A stretch of 64,000 nt of DNA from Chitinibacter sp. SCUT-21 (GTDB taxonomy: Bacteria > Pseudomonadota > Gammaproteobacteria > Burkholderiales > Chitinibacteraceae). The notes under the pieces are model-generated. The model searched no databases, was not told the DNA's origin, and was given only the letters and a program-made list of their open reading frames with translations. The stretch is taken from assembly GCA_041874755.1 (NCBI GenBank), contig CP102611.1, positions 1,116,001 through 1,180,000 of the forward strand, given 5' to 3'. This document shows, piece by piece, positions 51,631 to 60,233 of the stretch; position 1 is the stretch's first letter; every line of letters starts with the position of its first letter. A program made the position numbers and the translations under genes.

Positions 51631-52206
51631 ATGGAGCAATTTGACGGCACTACCATCGTCTCGGTTCGTCGTGGCAATCACGTCGCAGTGGGCGGCGATG
51701 GGCAAGTGACTTTGGGCAATATTGTGATCAAAGGCACCGCACGCAAGGTGCGTAAACTCTATCGAGATCAAGTCATCGTCGGCTTTGCCGGTGGCACTGC
51801 CGATGCATTTACCTTATTTGAGCGCTTTGAATCCAAGCTAGAAAAACACCAAGGCCATTTAACCCGCGCCGCCGTTGAAATGGCCAAAGACTGGCGAACC
51901 GACCGCATGTTGCGCCGCCTAGAAGCAATGTTAATCGTCGCCGACCCAAGCGCCACGCTGGTGATTACTGGTAATGGCGACGTGCTCGAACCCGAAGGTG
52001 GCATTGCCGCGATTGGTTCCGGTGGCGCATATGCGCAAGCAGCAGCGCGCGCGTTGCTCGACAATACCGATTTGCCGCCCGAAGTTTGCGTCAAAAAAGC
52101 GCTCGAAATCGCCGGTGATTTGTGTATTTACACCAATCAAAACCACGTTGTTGAAAGCATGGGCGCTGCGCCCGCGCAATTAACCGACCAAAGCGACGCC
52201 GTTTAA
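51631..52206 (+). CDS. hslV: ATP-dependent protease proteolytic subunit HslV
   Basis: Peptidase ring (191 aa) of the HslUV protease. The mature N-terminus [23 protein letters not shown] follows the propeptide MEQFDG, so Thr7 is the nucleophile. GGAG lies seven bases before the chosen ATG. The partner ATPase hslU, normally immediately downstream, is not here; birA follows instead. Confidence 0.93.
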   Translation: MEQFDGTTIVSVRRGNHVAVGGDGQVTLGNIVIKGTARKVRKLYRDQVIVGFAGGTADAFTLFERFESKLEKHQGHLTRAAVEMAKDWRTDRMLRRLEAMLIVADPSATLVITGNGDVLEPEGGIAAIGSGGAYAQAAARALLDNTDLPPEVCVKKALEIAGDLCIYTNQNHVVESMGAAPAQLTDQSDAV

Positions 52207-52276
52207 TCCAGTAGCGGGGCGGCGATTGTGTCCGCCCTCTTTCCCTAAGCGGCGGCATTTCTCGTAAAATGTCGCC

Positions 52277-53245
52277 ATGACCGATCCTATCCGCCTTTTG
52301 CGCGAACTTGACGCGCAGCACTTCACCTCTGGTACGGCGATTGCCGAACGTCTGGGTATTTCTCGCGCCAGCGTATCCACTGCGCTGGCACAAGCTGAAC
52401 AATATGGCATCGTGCTCGAGCGCCGCAGCGGCGTTGGTTATCGACTCAGCCAAGCGATCGATTGGCTTGAAACCGATACAATAACCCAGTATCTACCCAA
52501 AGACTCCGTCATTTCTATTGCGGTGAGCAATACCCTTGAATCAAGCAATCGGCAATTACTGAAAAACCCAGTGCACGGCCATGTTTTGGCGGCCGAATGG
52601 CAAACAGGCGGGCGCGGCCGGATGGGGCGCCGCTGGCTGGGCGCGTTGGGTGGAGGCTTAATGTTTTCAATCGCTTGGCAATTTAACGGCGGGCCGGCGC
52701 AATTGGCCGGTCTTTCGCTCGCGGTCGGCGCAATTGTGGCGCAAACCTTGCGCGATCATGGCGTCGCCGACATCGGTTTAAAGTGGCCCAACGATTTGCT
52801 GATTAAACAAGGCGATGATTACGCCAAAGTCGGCGGCATCCTGATCGAAATGCAGGGCGATGCACTCGGACCAGCCCAGGTCGTCATTGGCATCGGGCTC
52901 AATCTTGCTTTTCCTAGCCACTGGCAGAGCGAGCTGGAGCAAAACGCCGCCAGTTTGCAAGCTGCGGGCTTAACAGTGGGTCGCAATCAATTACTAGGGC
53001 TGCTGCTGGCTGCACTCGAGCTTGGCTTAAGCCAATTTGCGCAGCACGGCTTTGCGCCATTGCGCGCGCAATGGGAGGCCCTGAATGTGTGGCAAAACCA
53101 AAGCGTCAACATTATTTCGCCCGATGGCAGTGTGCAGGGCGGCCAATTTTTAGGGCTGGCTGCCGATGGCGCTTTGCGTTTGGGCACTGAACACGGTGAA
53201 CAATTAATTCACACCGGCGACGTGCGCTTAAGGCGGGCACGATGA
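52277..53245 (+). CDS. birA: Bifunctional biotin-[acetyl-CoA-carboxylase] ligase / biotin operon repressor BirA
   Basis: A 322-aa enzyme. N-terminal winged helix (LLRELDAQHFTSGTAIAERLGISRASVSTAL), central ligase with GRGRMGRRWLG (biotinyl-AMP loop) and LKWPNDLLIKQ, and GGILIEMQGD, and a C-terminal SH3-like domain. It joins biotin to AccB and may repress biotin genes. Overlaps coaX by four bases (ATGA); the pair is fused in Neisseria, so this is the unfused order. Confidence 0.95.
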   Translation: MTDPIRLLRELDAQHFTSGTAIAERLGISRASVSTALAQAEQYGIVLERRSGVGYRLSQAIDWLETDTITQYLPKDSVISIAVSNTLESSNRQLLKNPVHGHVLAAEWQTGGRGRMGRRWLGALGGGLMFSIAWQFNGGPAQLAGLSLAVGAIVAQTLRDHGVADIGLKWPNDLLIKQGDDYAKVGGILIEMQGDALGPAQVVIGIGLNLAFPSHWQSELEQNAASLQAAGLTVGRNQLLGLLLAALELGLSQFAQHGFAPLRAQWEALNVWQNQSVNIISPDGSVQGGQFLGLAADGALRLGTEHGEQLIHTGDVRLRRAR

Positions 53246-54009
53246 GCGACGCCCTCCTCAGTGCTCCAGCAATGGGGCAAACTTTACTGATCGACTTGGG
53301 CAACACGCGCATCAAGTGGCGCTTTGGCAATGGCCCAACTTTTGCCGCGGCGACACTCGAAGAATGCTTTGCCGCGTTGTCCAGCTCCGCAGCACCAGCG
53401 CAAGTACTGGCCTGTGTCGTCGGCGCAGAAGCGCGTTATCAAGCGGTACGCGACTATTGTCGCCACACTTGGCAAATTGAGCCACAGCGTTTGCAAGTCA
53501 GCCGCAATGCCTTGGGCGTGCATAATCATTACGACGATTTAAGCCAGCAAGGTTGCGATCGCTGGGCTGCGGTCCTTGGCGCACGCGCGCAATTTCCAGC
53601 TCAAACATTACTCATCGTCTCGGCAGGCACGGCGCTGGTCGTCGATACCTTAACGCAAGACGGCCAGTATTTAGGCGGCACCATCAGCCCGGGCTTAGGC
53701 TTAATGAAGCAAGCCCTCTTTCAAGGCACGGCCAAATTGCCACTGGCCGACGGGCAACATCAAGATTTCCCACGCAATACGCACGATGCGATCACCACCG
53801 GCTGCCTGCGTGCGATTAAGGGTATTATCCTAGAAAGCATGGATACTCTGGCACAGCAACATATACCCATTGATCAAATTTTGCTATTTGGTGGCGATGC
53901 TGCAGCCATACACAGCTTACTTAACGGCAAGGCCAAGACAGTAGATAATCTGGTCCTCGACGGTCTTTACGCCCTGCACTGCGCTGCAGAGGGAGTGTTT
54001 ACGCAATGA
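53242..54009 (+). CDS. coaX: Type III pantothenate kinase CoaX
   Basis: First step of coenzyme A synthesis (255 aa). The phosphate-binding motif is LLIDLGNTRIKWR, the second motif GCDRWAAVLGARA with the catalytic Asp, and then SAGTALVVDTLTQDGQYLGGTISPGLGLM and LLFGGDA. Overlaps birA before and the SPOR gene after (ATGA). A 49-bp repeat signature (53820-53868) lies inside the coding sequence without disturbing the frame, at the residues GIILESMDTLAQQHIP. Confidence 0.95.
   Translation: MSDALLSAPAMGQTLLIDLGNTRIKWRFGNGPTFAAATLEECFAALSSSAAPAQVLACVVGAEARYQAVRDYCRHTWQIEPQRLQVSRNALGVHNHYDDLSQQGCDRWAAVLGARAQFPAQTLLIVSAGTALVVDTLTQDGQYLGGTISPGLGLMKQALFQGTAKLPLADGQHQDFPRNTHDAITTGCLRAIKGIILESMDTLAQQHIPIDQILLFGGDAAAIHSLLNGKAKTVDNLVLDGLYALHCAAEGVFTQ
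53820..53868. repeat. 49-bp GGGTAT...ATACCC unit inside coaX, copy 10
   Basis: Both full ends at exactly 49 bp within coding sequence. No obvious internal hairpin. The right end uses the rare codon ATA. May be coincidence or an old insertion. Confidence 0.4.
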
Positions 54010-54755
54010 AAGTTATTTTCGCCCTATTGCTGATCGCCAATTTGCTGGTTTTTGGCTGGTTCAAGCTCGACGTGGCGCCGCTGAAAGTTGAAATTCAAAG
54101 CCGCGAGAAAAATGCGTCTGCCGTCAAAGTCGTTACAGGGCAATTAGGCAGCACGCCAACCCAAGAACCCGTCGCCTATGCGTCACCAGCCGATGGCACG
54201 AGTACCGCCGTGCCGAGCGCCAAGCCAACGCCAGCGGCCAGCGAAGCGCCCAAACCTACGCCAGCGCCGACTGAAGTCGCCAAGGTAGCAGCAGCTGGAC
54301 ACTGCATTCGTTGGACCGGCATTACGGGCGAGCAAATCACTTCGGCGCGAGAGAAACTGCGTGCGCTGGGCATTAGCGCCACCGAAACCAGCAGCGGTGA
54401 ATCGACCAAAGTATGGGTCTACATGCCGCCATTGGAGAGCATGGAAGTGGCAAAAACCAAAGCAGCCCAATTGGCCGATTTGGGTATTACCGACTACTTT
54501 ATCGTCAATAATGGCGGTCGCTGGCAAAATGCGATTTCACTGGGTATTTTCAGCACGCGTGAAGCGGGTGAGCGCCATTTAGCTGAGCTACAAGCCAAAG
54601 GCGTACGCTCGGCCGTCGTTCGCGACCGCGACGACACCTTAAAGCAAGCAAGCTTTAGTGCCAAAAACGTCAGCGATCAGCAAATGGACAAACTCAATCG
54701 CCTGACCCAGCAGTTTAAAGGCTCGGTCTTGCGCGATTTGGCTTGCCCACGTTAA
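54006..54755 (+). CDS. SPOR-domain protein
   Basis: A 249-aa protein. An N-terminal membrane helix (MKVIFALLLIANLLVFGWF) is followed by a Pro/Ala/Thr-rich linker and a SPOR domain (~100-195: HCIRWTGITGEQITSAREKL, YFIVNNGGRWQNAISLGIFSTREAGERHLAEL). SPOR domains bind denuded glycan strands at division sites. The rest (DDTLKQASFSAKNVSDQQMDK) is unique. Coupled with coaX by a four-base overlap. A palindromic AGCCCTGC...GCAGG lies just after the stop. Confidence 0.85.
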   Translation: MKVIFALLLIANLLVFGWFKLDVAPLKVEIQSREKNASAVKVVTGQLGSTPTQEPVAYASPADGTSTAVPSAKPTPAASEAPKPTPAPTEVAKVAAAGHCIRWTGITGEQITSAREKLRALGISATETSSGESTKVWVYMPPLESMEVAKTKAAQLADLGITDYFIVNNGGRWQNAISLGIFSTREAGERHLAELQAKGVRSAVVRDRDDTLKQASFSAKNVSDQQMDKLNRLTQQFKGSVLRDLACPR

Positions 54756-54820
54756 TTTTAGGGTGTTAAAAAGCCCTGCTCGGCAGGCGGGCTGGATCGC
54801 AAAGCGATATTGCGGCGATT

Positions 54821-55462
54821 TTATGGGTAGCTGTACTGCTGCCACCGTAGTTCTGGATCACGGACGATATAAATCTCTGGGGCAGGCAAAGCCGCAGGCT
54901 TCACCACTGTAGTCTCACCCCAGATTAGTCGCGGTTTATTGGTCGAGCTGTCGCTACTGCCCATCCCATCACCTACCATCTTCGCGGCGGGGAGCACCTT
55001 ACCAGCTGGTAGCGCATTACTCGGCAAAACACGCACAATACCCGGCGTCACAGGCGAGCTCGTCGTCATTTTTGCTGATGAGCTGTGTGAGCTACCGTGA
55101 GAACTCTTTGTGCTATGCGCTGCGCTCCGTGGTGCTTTTGAGGGCACGTACTGGCGCACCGGCGGCGATGTTGGCACGGCACTAGAACCGTATTTTGGCG
55201 GAACGTATTGCACAACAGGCGGTTCAGTGGGTTTTGCTGAATGTGTGCTCGTTGTTTCTGTTTGATGTGCTCCAGCCTCGACTTTAGACTTGCTAGCTGG
55301 TTTTAGATTATCGACCTGAGTTGGTGGGGCATTTTTAATCGGCGTGTGAACCGATGAAGTCGTTGCCGCCTTCGTCGCAGGTTTAATCTCGCCCGAATGC
55401 GCCGCCTCATTAGACCACGATAAACCTGGCAGTATTAACAGCAAAGCTAGACCGTATTTCAT
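54821..55462 (-). CDS. Unknown secreted protein in the flgP-flgT operon
   Basis: A 213-aa secreted protein of no recognised family. Signal peptide MKYGLALLLILPGLSWSNEA; then a long Ser/Thr/Lys/Pro-rich disordered stretch with imperfect VQYVPPKYGSS and VRQYVPSKAPRS repeats and a His/Ser patch (SSHGSSHSSSAK), and a conserved-looking tail (IVRVLPSNALPAGKVLPAAK, EIYIVRDPELRWQQYSYP). Its ATG overlaps the flgT stop (ATGA). Position strongly suggests a role in the flagellar T-ring/H-ring or sheath, but the sequence itself does not reveal it. Confidence 0.75.
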   Translation of the reverse strand: MKYGLALLLILPGLSWSNEAAHSGEIKPATKAATTSSVHTPIKNAPPTQVDNLKPASKSKVEAGAHQTETTSTHSAKPTEPPVVQYVPPKYGSSAVPTSPPVRQYVPSKAPRSAAHSTKSSHGSSHSSSAKMTTSSPVTPGIVRVLPSNALPAGKVLPAAKMVGDGMGSSDSSTNKPRLIWGETTVVKPAALPAPEIYIVRDPELRWQQYSYP

Positions 55463-56727
55463 TTCTGTCCCCCTCGCCCCACAAAGCGTACATAATCACC
55501 GGCCTGAACTTTCGAGCCAGCCATCGCACCGACCGCAAATAATGGCTGCACTTGACTCACGGTGATGTTGCCAACTATTTCCTCGGGTAAACCTAAACTC
55601 ATTGTGGGTTCAAAACTAGCCGCATCCAGCGGCAGTGCCCCTGGCATCACGCGATACACCTGCATCGTATCGCCCACCGCTACTTTAGAAGTGCCGCCTG
55701 CATCAAAATACACTCGCCCTTTTTCTACGCGCGTAATGCGCGCCGAAAATGGAATGCAGCTCACATCTTGGCTAACCCGTGCCGCCCCCTCTGCCAATTT
55801 GGCATCAACCAAACGGCCAAAGTCGGTTTCTTTAAATCCTTCGCTACCCATACTCGTAGCGGTATCTTGCACAACGCTACCTGAGGCTTTACCAGCCAAA
55901 CGGTGACGATTAATCAGAGCCCCTGAAACACCATCAAAAACAAATAACTCGTATTCAAAACGACGCGCAGCTGGCGTGGCTTTTAGGCCAAACTGCGTGA
56001 AATTAACTAACGGCACATTCAATTCAATTTTGCGCTCACCGGCGCGAACATCATTGCCATACGTTGTGGTATAGCGCTCGCCGCTAGTCGAGATATCACG
56101 AACAATGCCCCCCACAACAAACTGCACTGCATAGCGGCGCGCCATTTCACGTACACGCTCTGGCTGCAAAATAGGATCAACATACTGCGGCAGCAAATCA
56201 AACACCGCCTCAGATGGCGCGCGCTGGGCAATATAATTGCCGCTATCGTAAAACTTGCGCACCATTTCCAGCTGCAAGCCTTCTGGAAAACGATCCAGAT
56301 CGCTCATTTGCGCAGGGCGCTGCACCCAAAAATGAGACACCAAAATCTTGCGTTTATAGTCGGCACCTGTGCACTGTGCTGGTTTTGAACTCACGGCCTC
56401 ATTACCCTGCACCCGCGCTGCCACAATCGCTGGGTCTACATCAACAATTACATGCAAAAAACCATTGCTTTGCCATTCTTTAACGGTGCGATACTCGCCA
56501 ATTGGAGCACCTCGAATCTGACTTGATTCCCCCCACTTTTGTCCGCTTTGGCTGCTGGCTTTAACGCTAGCGCCGTTAAATAGCGCGGCATTTTCGAGCG
56601 CATCGGCCAAAGCGGCACGTCGGGCTGCTTCAAGCCCTTCTGCTCCTAATGGGGCAATGCCTTCGTGCTGCACAGCATAGGCTTGAGTACTCATCAATCC
56701 AACAAAGAATAGGCGTCGTAATATCAC
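55459..56727 (-). CDS. flgT: FlgT-like flagellar H/T-ring assembly protein
   Basis: A periplasmic 422-aa protein. Signal peptide (MILRRLFFVGLMSTQAYA) and an N-terminal FlgT domain (GLEAARRAALADALENAALFNGA with the DALE-like core), a middle beta-domain (KILVSHFWVQRPAQMSDLD, FVVGGIVRDIST), and a C-terminal small beta-barrel (ARITRVEKGRVYFDAGGTSKVAVGD). FlgT in Vibrio stabilises the outer H-ring needed for the basal body. Overlaps flgP upstream and the unknown gene downstream by four bases each. Confidence 0.85.
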   Translation of the reverse strand: MILRRLFFVGLMSTQAYAVQHEGIAPLGAEGLEAARRAALADALENAALFNGASVKASSQSGQKWGESSQIRGAPIGEYRTVKEWQSNGFLHVIVDVDPAIVAARVQGNEAVSSKPAQCTGADYKRKILVSHFWVQRPAQMSDLDRFPEGLQLEMVRKFYDSGNYIAQRAPSEAVFDLLPQYVDPILQPERVREMARRYAVQFVVGGIVRDISTSGERYTTTYGNDVRAGERKIELNVPLVNFTQFGLKATPAARRFEYELFVFDGVSGALINRHRLAGKASGSVVQDTATSMGSEGFKETDFGRLVDAKLAEGAARVSQDVSCIPFSARITRVEKGRVYFDAGGTSKVAVGDTMQVYRVMPGALPLDAASFEPTMSLGLPEEIVGNITVSQVQPLFAVGAMAGSKVQAGDYVRFVGRGGQK

Positions 56728-57296
56728 AATGCGAGATAGAAATTCTGGCTAGGCTCGACTTTGGTCGAAACGGGTTGCGGAACAACCTTCATTGGCGCGG
56801 GCGCGGCAGGCATGGCCTCGCTAGCGCCACTTGGGCTGGCTATTTGGGCTGCGCGGTAAAAATCGCCGCCCAAAGTCAGCTCCAGTGTCGTCTCAAAAGC
56901 GCCATCTGGCAATGGGGTGACCGTGACAACTCGCGCTCCACGTAAATGCGATTCTACAAAGGCACGAAAACCATCATTATTAAGCGCCATAGCAGAAACC
57001 GTACTATTGCCAGTAATTTTGACGCCAGAAACCATTTCCGCCAAGGTACGGTAAGCATCGAGTTTAGACGCTCTCATGGCTAAGAGGCGGCGTTGCGATG
57101 GTGATAAACCATCCATAGTTGGCATCGCGCCATAGCCAACTGCGGTGACTTTACTTGGTAGCACCACGGGAGGATGCGAATCGCCATCTAGATGACTTGC
57201 GGTCTTGCTTGGGCTGACACAAGCGCTCAAGGTCACAAGAAATGCGCTTGCCAACGAGAATTTAAGTATTTTTTTTAACTTAGACGTGTGAGGCAT
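56724..57296 (-). CDS. flgP: FlgP-like LPP20 lipoprotein
   Basis: A 190-aa lipoprotein (lipobox LSAC near residue 26 in SLASAFLVTLSAC). The LPP20/FlgP domain has GAMPTMDGLSPSQRRLLAMRASKLDAYRTLAEM and the ring-forming beta segment. FlgP makes an outer-membrane disk or H-ring in Vibrio and Campylobacter. First gene of a three-gene operon with flgT. Upstream there is GCCGATAT (57417-57424), similar to a sigma-28 -10, but no good -35. Confidence 0.85.
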   Translation of the reverse strand: MPHTSKLKKILKFSLASAFLVTLSACVSPSKTASHLDGDSHPPVVLPSKVTAVGYGAMPTMDGLSPSQRRLLAMRASKLDAYRTLAEMVSGVKITGNSTVSAMALNNDGFRAFVESHLRGARVVTVTPLPDGAFETTLELTLGGDFYRAAQIASPSGASEAMPAAPAPMKVVPQPVSTKVEPSQNFYLAL

Positions 57297-57466
57297 ACAG
57301 CTCTCCTAACGATATCGGTCATGCTTTTTCTACTCTAGCCATCGCGAGATAAAAAGCCAGCGATTCCAGTAAAAACCATCGTCAAAGGTTTACACTGAAA
57401 TCGCACACTTTTATAGATATCGGCAAATTCACGTCTTTCTGCAGCCCAATTTATGCTGCAAGCAAA

Positions 57467-58201
57467 TTAGTTCTTTTTAAACACCAAATCCCAAACGCCA
57501 TGGCCCAATTTAATGCCACGGTTTTCAAACTTGGTCAGCGGGCGATAATCCGGGCGCTCTGCATAACCCGTCTCGCTCGTTGCGGTGTTTTGCAGCGCAG
57601 GCTCAGCGCTCAATACTTCGAGCATCTGAATCGCATAATCTTCCCAGTCAGTCGCTAAATGCAGGTAGCCGCCGGTTTTAATGCGTGATACCAGTTGTTT
57701 AACGAATTCTGGCTTAATCAGACGGCGCTTGTTATGGCGCTTTTTATGCCACGGATCGGGGAAGAAAATATGCGCGCCGTCGAGTGAATCAGGAGTCAGC
57801 ATGTGTTCGAGCACTTCCACCGCGTCGTGCTGCACGATGCGTAGATTGCTCAAGCCTTGCTCGCCAATCAATTTGAGCAAGCTACCTACGCCCGGCGTAT
57901 GCACTTCAACGCCCAAAAAGTCGGTGTCGCTGCGCGCAGCAGCAATCGTCGCCGTCGCTTGGCCCATACCAAAACCGATTTCCAATACGCGCGGGGCTGC
58001 GCGGCCAAAAGCGGCGTCTAAATCGAGCGCGTTAGGCGTGTAATCGATACAGAATTTCGGGCCGAACTCTTCCAGCGCACGCGCTTGCCCCGTGGATAAA
58101 TGGCCTTGGCGCAGCACAAAACTGCGGATTGAGCGGCGATGCGGGTTGTCTGCGGTTTCAGCCTGCTCGGCGTGTTGGACTTGTACGTTTTCGGTCGTCA
58201 T
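57467..58201 (-). CDS. trmB: tRNA (guanine-N7)-methyltransferase TrmB
   Basis: Methylates G46 of tRNA (244 aa). SAM motif [17 protein letters not shown], then [31 protein letters not shown] (catalytic/substrate loop) and [21 protein letters not shown]. Start at 58201 has AAGGA eight bases upstream; upstream in-frame codons are ignored. Preceded on the minus strand by a hairpin after the acetyltransferase gene. Confidence 0.94.
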   Translation of the reverse strand: MTTENVQVQHAEQAETADNPHRRSIRSFVLRQGHLSTGQARALEEFGPKFCIDYTPNALDLDAAFGRAAPRVLEIGFGMGQATATIAAARSDTDFLGVEVHTPGVGSLLKLIGEQGLSNLRIVQHDAVEVLEHMLTPDSLDGAHIFFPDPWHKKRHNKRRLIKPEFVKQLVSRIKTGGYLHLATDWEDYAIQMLEVLSAEPALQNTATSETGYAERPDYRPLTKFENRGIKLGHGVWDLVFKKN

Positions 58202-58217
58202 GATTAATCCTTGCAAT

Positions 58218-58269
58218 GCAAAAACGCCGCGCATCCTGTCCTTGCGTGATCAGGCCGCAACGGCGTTTT
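58218..58269 (-). terminator. Terminator-like hairpin between the acetyltransferase gene and trmB
   Basis: AAAACGCCG (minus) pairs with CGGCGTTTT across about 31 nt that itself contains TTGCG/CGCAA, and T5 follows on the minus strand. Moderately convincing. Confidence 0.5.
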
Positions 58270-58324
58270 ATTGAATAAGCCACATTTTAATACCGCAACA
58301 GCTTTTCACCAAGCACAGGAATTT

Positions 58325-58786
58325 TTAATTCGCCGCTAGGCTGTAATAGCGGTACACAGTATCGAGCTGATAACCGAGCGATTCGTACAGGGCTTGCGCT
58401 TTGGTATTGGTGTGCGCGGTTGAAAGCTCTAACCATGCCGCGCCTGAATCACGTGCGTGTTGCGTCGCTTTATTCATTAACTGGCGCGCCACGCCCTGCT
58501 CACGCGCGGCGTCGCTGACAAATAAATCAGAGAGCAGCCAAATACGCTGCGCTGCGATCGAGCTAAAAATCGGGTAAAGCTGGATAAACCCAAGCGCAGC
58601 ACCAGCGTCGTCCTTCTCATCCAGCGCGAGCAAAATCACCGATTCACGTAAAGCCAAGCGCTCAGCGATAAATGCGCGTGCCGTCGCTAAATCGTAGGCT
58701 TGCTCATAAAACACGCGGTATGCCGCAAACAGCGGCGCGATTAAATCTAAATCATCGAGCGAAGCGTAGCGAACAGTAGGCATCAT
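58325..58786 (-). CDS. GNAT-family N-acetyltransferase
   Basis: A 153-aa protein with the GNAT fold: MMPTVRYASLDDLDLIAPLF, then GFIQLYPIFSSIAAQRIWLLSDLFVSDAAREQGVARQL (acetyl-CoA-binding R/Q-x-x-G-x-A motif), AWLELSTAHTNTKAQALYESLGYQLD. Substrate unknown. The start at 58786 has GGA before the ATG; upstream in-frame starts would read into the 49-bp unit. Lies after thiG on the same strand, probably unrelated to it. Confidence 0.88.
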   Translation of the reverse strand: MMPTVRYASLDDLDLIAPLFAAYRVFYEQAYDLATARAFIAERLALRESVILLALDEKDDAGAALGFIQLYPIFSSIAAQRIWLLSDLFVSDAAREQGVARQLMNKATQHARDSGAAWLELSTAHTNTKAQALYESLGYQLDTVYRYYSLAAN

Positions 58787-58802
58787 GACATCCAAATAAA
58801 AA

Positions 58803-58851
58803 GGGTATAGCCCCGCAGAATAGTTTGAATCTATCCTGCTGAGCAATACCC
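58803..58851. repeat. 49-bp GGGTAT...ATACCC unit, copy 11
   Basis: Exactly 49 bp with both full ends. Inner arms GCAGAATAG and CTATCCTGC pair except at one position around TTTGAAT. Located 16 bp upstream of the acetyltransferase start and 43 bp past the thiG stop. Confidence 0.7.
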
Positions 58852-58894
58852 TATTGATGCCGATTCAAAAACACTGTGTTTTTGATTTCGCGTT

Positions 58895-59683
58895 TTACTT
58901 CGCGGCGATCAGACCCGAGGTTGGGCTCGATGGATCAGCGCTGTACAGCTTGCGTGGCACGCGACCGGCGAGGAAGGCGTCGCGACCGGCTTGCACCGCT
59001 AGTTTCATTGCGCGCGCCATGCGGATTGGGTCTTGCGCGCCGGCAATCGCGGTGTTCATCAAAATACCGTCACAACCGAGTTCCATCGCCACTGCGGCGT
59101 CCGATGCGGTACCCACGCCAGCATCGATCAACACCGGCACCTTAGCCGAATCAATAATCAGGCGCAGATTCCACGGGTTCAAAATGCCCATGCCCGAGCC
59201 GATTAAGGAGGCCAACGGCATGATCGCGCAGCAGCCGATTTGCTCCAGCTCTTTCGCAATGATCGGATCGTCCGACGTGTACACCATCACGTCAAAACCG
59301 TCTTTCACCAGCACTTCCGCCGCTTTCAAGGTTTCACGCACATTTGGATACAGCGTGTTTGGGTCGCCCAACACTTCAAGTTTCACCAAGCGATGGTCGT
59401 CGAGCAATTCGCGCGCCAAACGGAGCGTGCGTACCGCGTCGTCGGCGTTGTAGCAGCCGGCGGTATTTGGTAAATAAGTAAATTGCGACGGTGGCAGCGC
59501 GTCGAGCAACGAGGGTTGCGATGCATCTTGGCCGATATTGACGCGGCGAATCGCCACGGTAATGATTTCTGCGCCCGATTCATCCACGGCAGCGCGCGTT
59601 TGGGCAAAGTCTTTGTATTTACCAGTACCGACAATCAAGCGTGATTGATAGGTTTTACCCGCAATTTGAAAAGTATCACTCAT
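58895..59683 (-). CDS. thiG: Thiazole synthase ThiG
   Basis: Forms the thiazole phosphate of thiamine from deoxyxylulose phosphate, glycine imine and ThiS-thiocarboxylate (262 aa). Visible: [66 protein letters not shown] with the Schiff-base Lys, and [25 protein letters not shown]. Downstream of thiS on the same strand, 76 bp apart with a 49-bp unit between. C-terminus truncated in no obvious way. Confidence 0.96.
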   Translation of the reverse strand: MSDTFQIAGKTYQSRLIVGTGKYKDFAQTRAAVDESGAEIITVAIRRVNIGQDASQPSLLDALPPSQFTYLPNTAGCYNADDAVRTLRLARELLDDHRLVKLEVLGDPNTLYPNVRETLKAAEVLVKDGFDVMVYTSDDPIIAKELEQIGCCAIMPLASLIGSGMGILNPWNLRLIIDSAKVPVLIDAGVGTASDAAVAMELGCDGILMNTAIAGAQDPIRMARAMKLAVQAGRDAFLAGRVPRKLYSADPSSPTSGLIAAK

Positions 59684-59709
59684 AATCGTTGCCCCTGTTA
59701 TAAATAGAT

Positions 59710-59758
59710 AGGTATAGCTCTATAGCTCAATCCGGCATTGCCACTCAGGGCAATACAT
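59710..59758. repeat. 49-bp AGGTAT...ATACAT unit, copy 12 (degenerate right end)
   Basis: AGGTAT to GGGCAATACAT, exactly 49 bp, ending one base beyond the thiS stop codon and about 26 bp before the thiG start. CAAT-CCGGC-ATTG can form a small inner hairpin. Confidence 0.45.
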
Positions 59759-59759
59759 C

Positions 59760-59963
59760 TTAACCACCGCCGACGGCCACCACCATCTCGAGCACGTCGC
59801 CATCAACAAGCTGTATGGTGGCGTGCTGACTTTTCGGCACGATTTCGCCATTGCGCTCAATGGCAATGCGCTTGCCGGTCAGCTCTAATTCGACAATCAA
59901 TTGGGCCACACTCAGTGGCTCGGCGCATTCACGCGCCGCACCGTTAATAGAAATTTGCATCAT
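59760..59963 (-). CDS. thiS: Sulfur carrier protein ThiS
   Basis: Ubiquitin-like sulfur carrier (67 aa). MQISINGAARE beta-hairpin start and the obligatory Gly-Gly C-terminus (VVAVGGG). It is adenylated at the terminal Gly and delivers sulfur to ThiG. Two consecutive Met codons at the start; the second (59960) is equally possible. I looked for a TPP riboswitch upstream and saw none. Confidence 0.94.
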   Translation of the reverse strand: MMQISINGAARECAEPLSVAQLIVELELTGKRIAIERNGEIVPKSQHATIQLVDGDVLEMVVAVGGG

Positions 59964-60233
59964 GGGGTTAACCTATTTTCGAAGCTGGATATCTCAAAGC
60001 ACTGAGGCACCGAGAATTCAAGGTGCATAACTGCAACACCTACGGCATACACGGCACGAACAACAAATACTTACTTAAACCGAAAACAAACTTAATTTAC
60101 AATGCCTGAAGTGTATCATGTGGCTGTGTGGCCACCTTGATTAGACACAGTAAAAACGCAGCACGGATGCATATTTTTCCGATCATTCGGCTCACCTCAA
60201 CGCCAAAACTCCCCTTACCCTTTGGATTTGCTC

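Noticed and set aside
57417-57424. GCCGATAT, similar to a sigma-28 -10 element, upstream of flgP
   Set aside because: No TAAA-type -35 at the proper distance; kept only as a remark.
59964-60110. Possible TPP riboswitch upstream of thiS
   Set aside because: The conserved CTGAGA and ACCTGATCTGGATAATG-type blocks of the THI box are not found on the minus strand; only ordinary short hairpins are seen.
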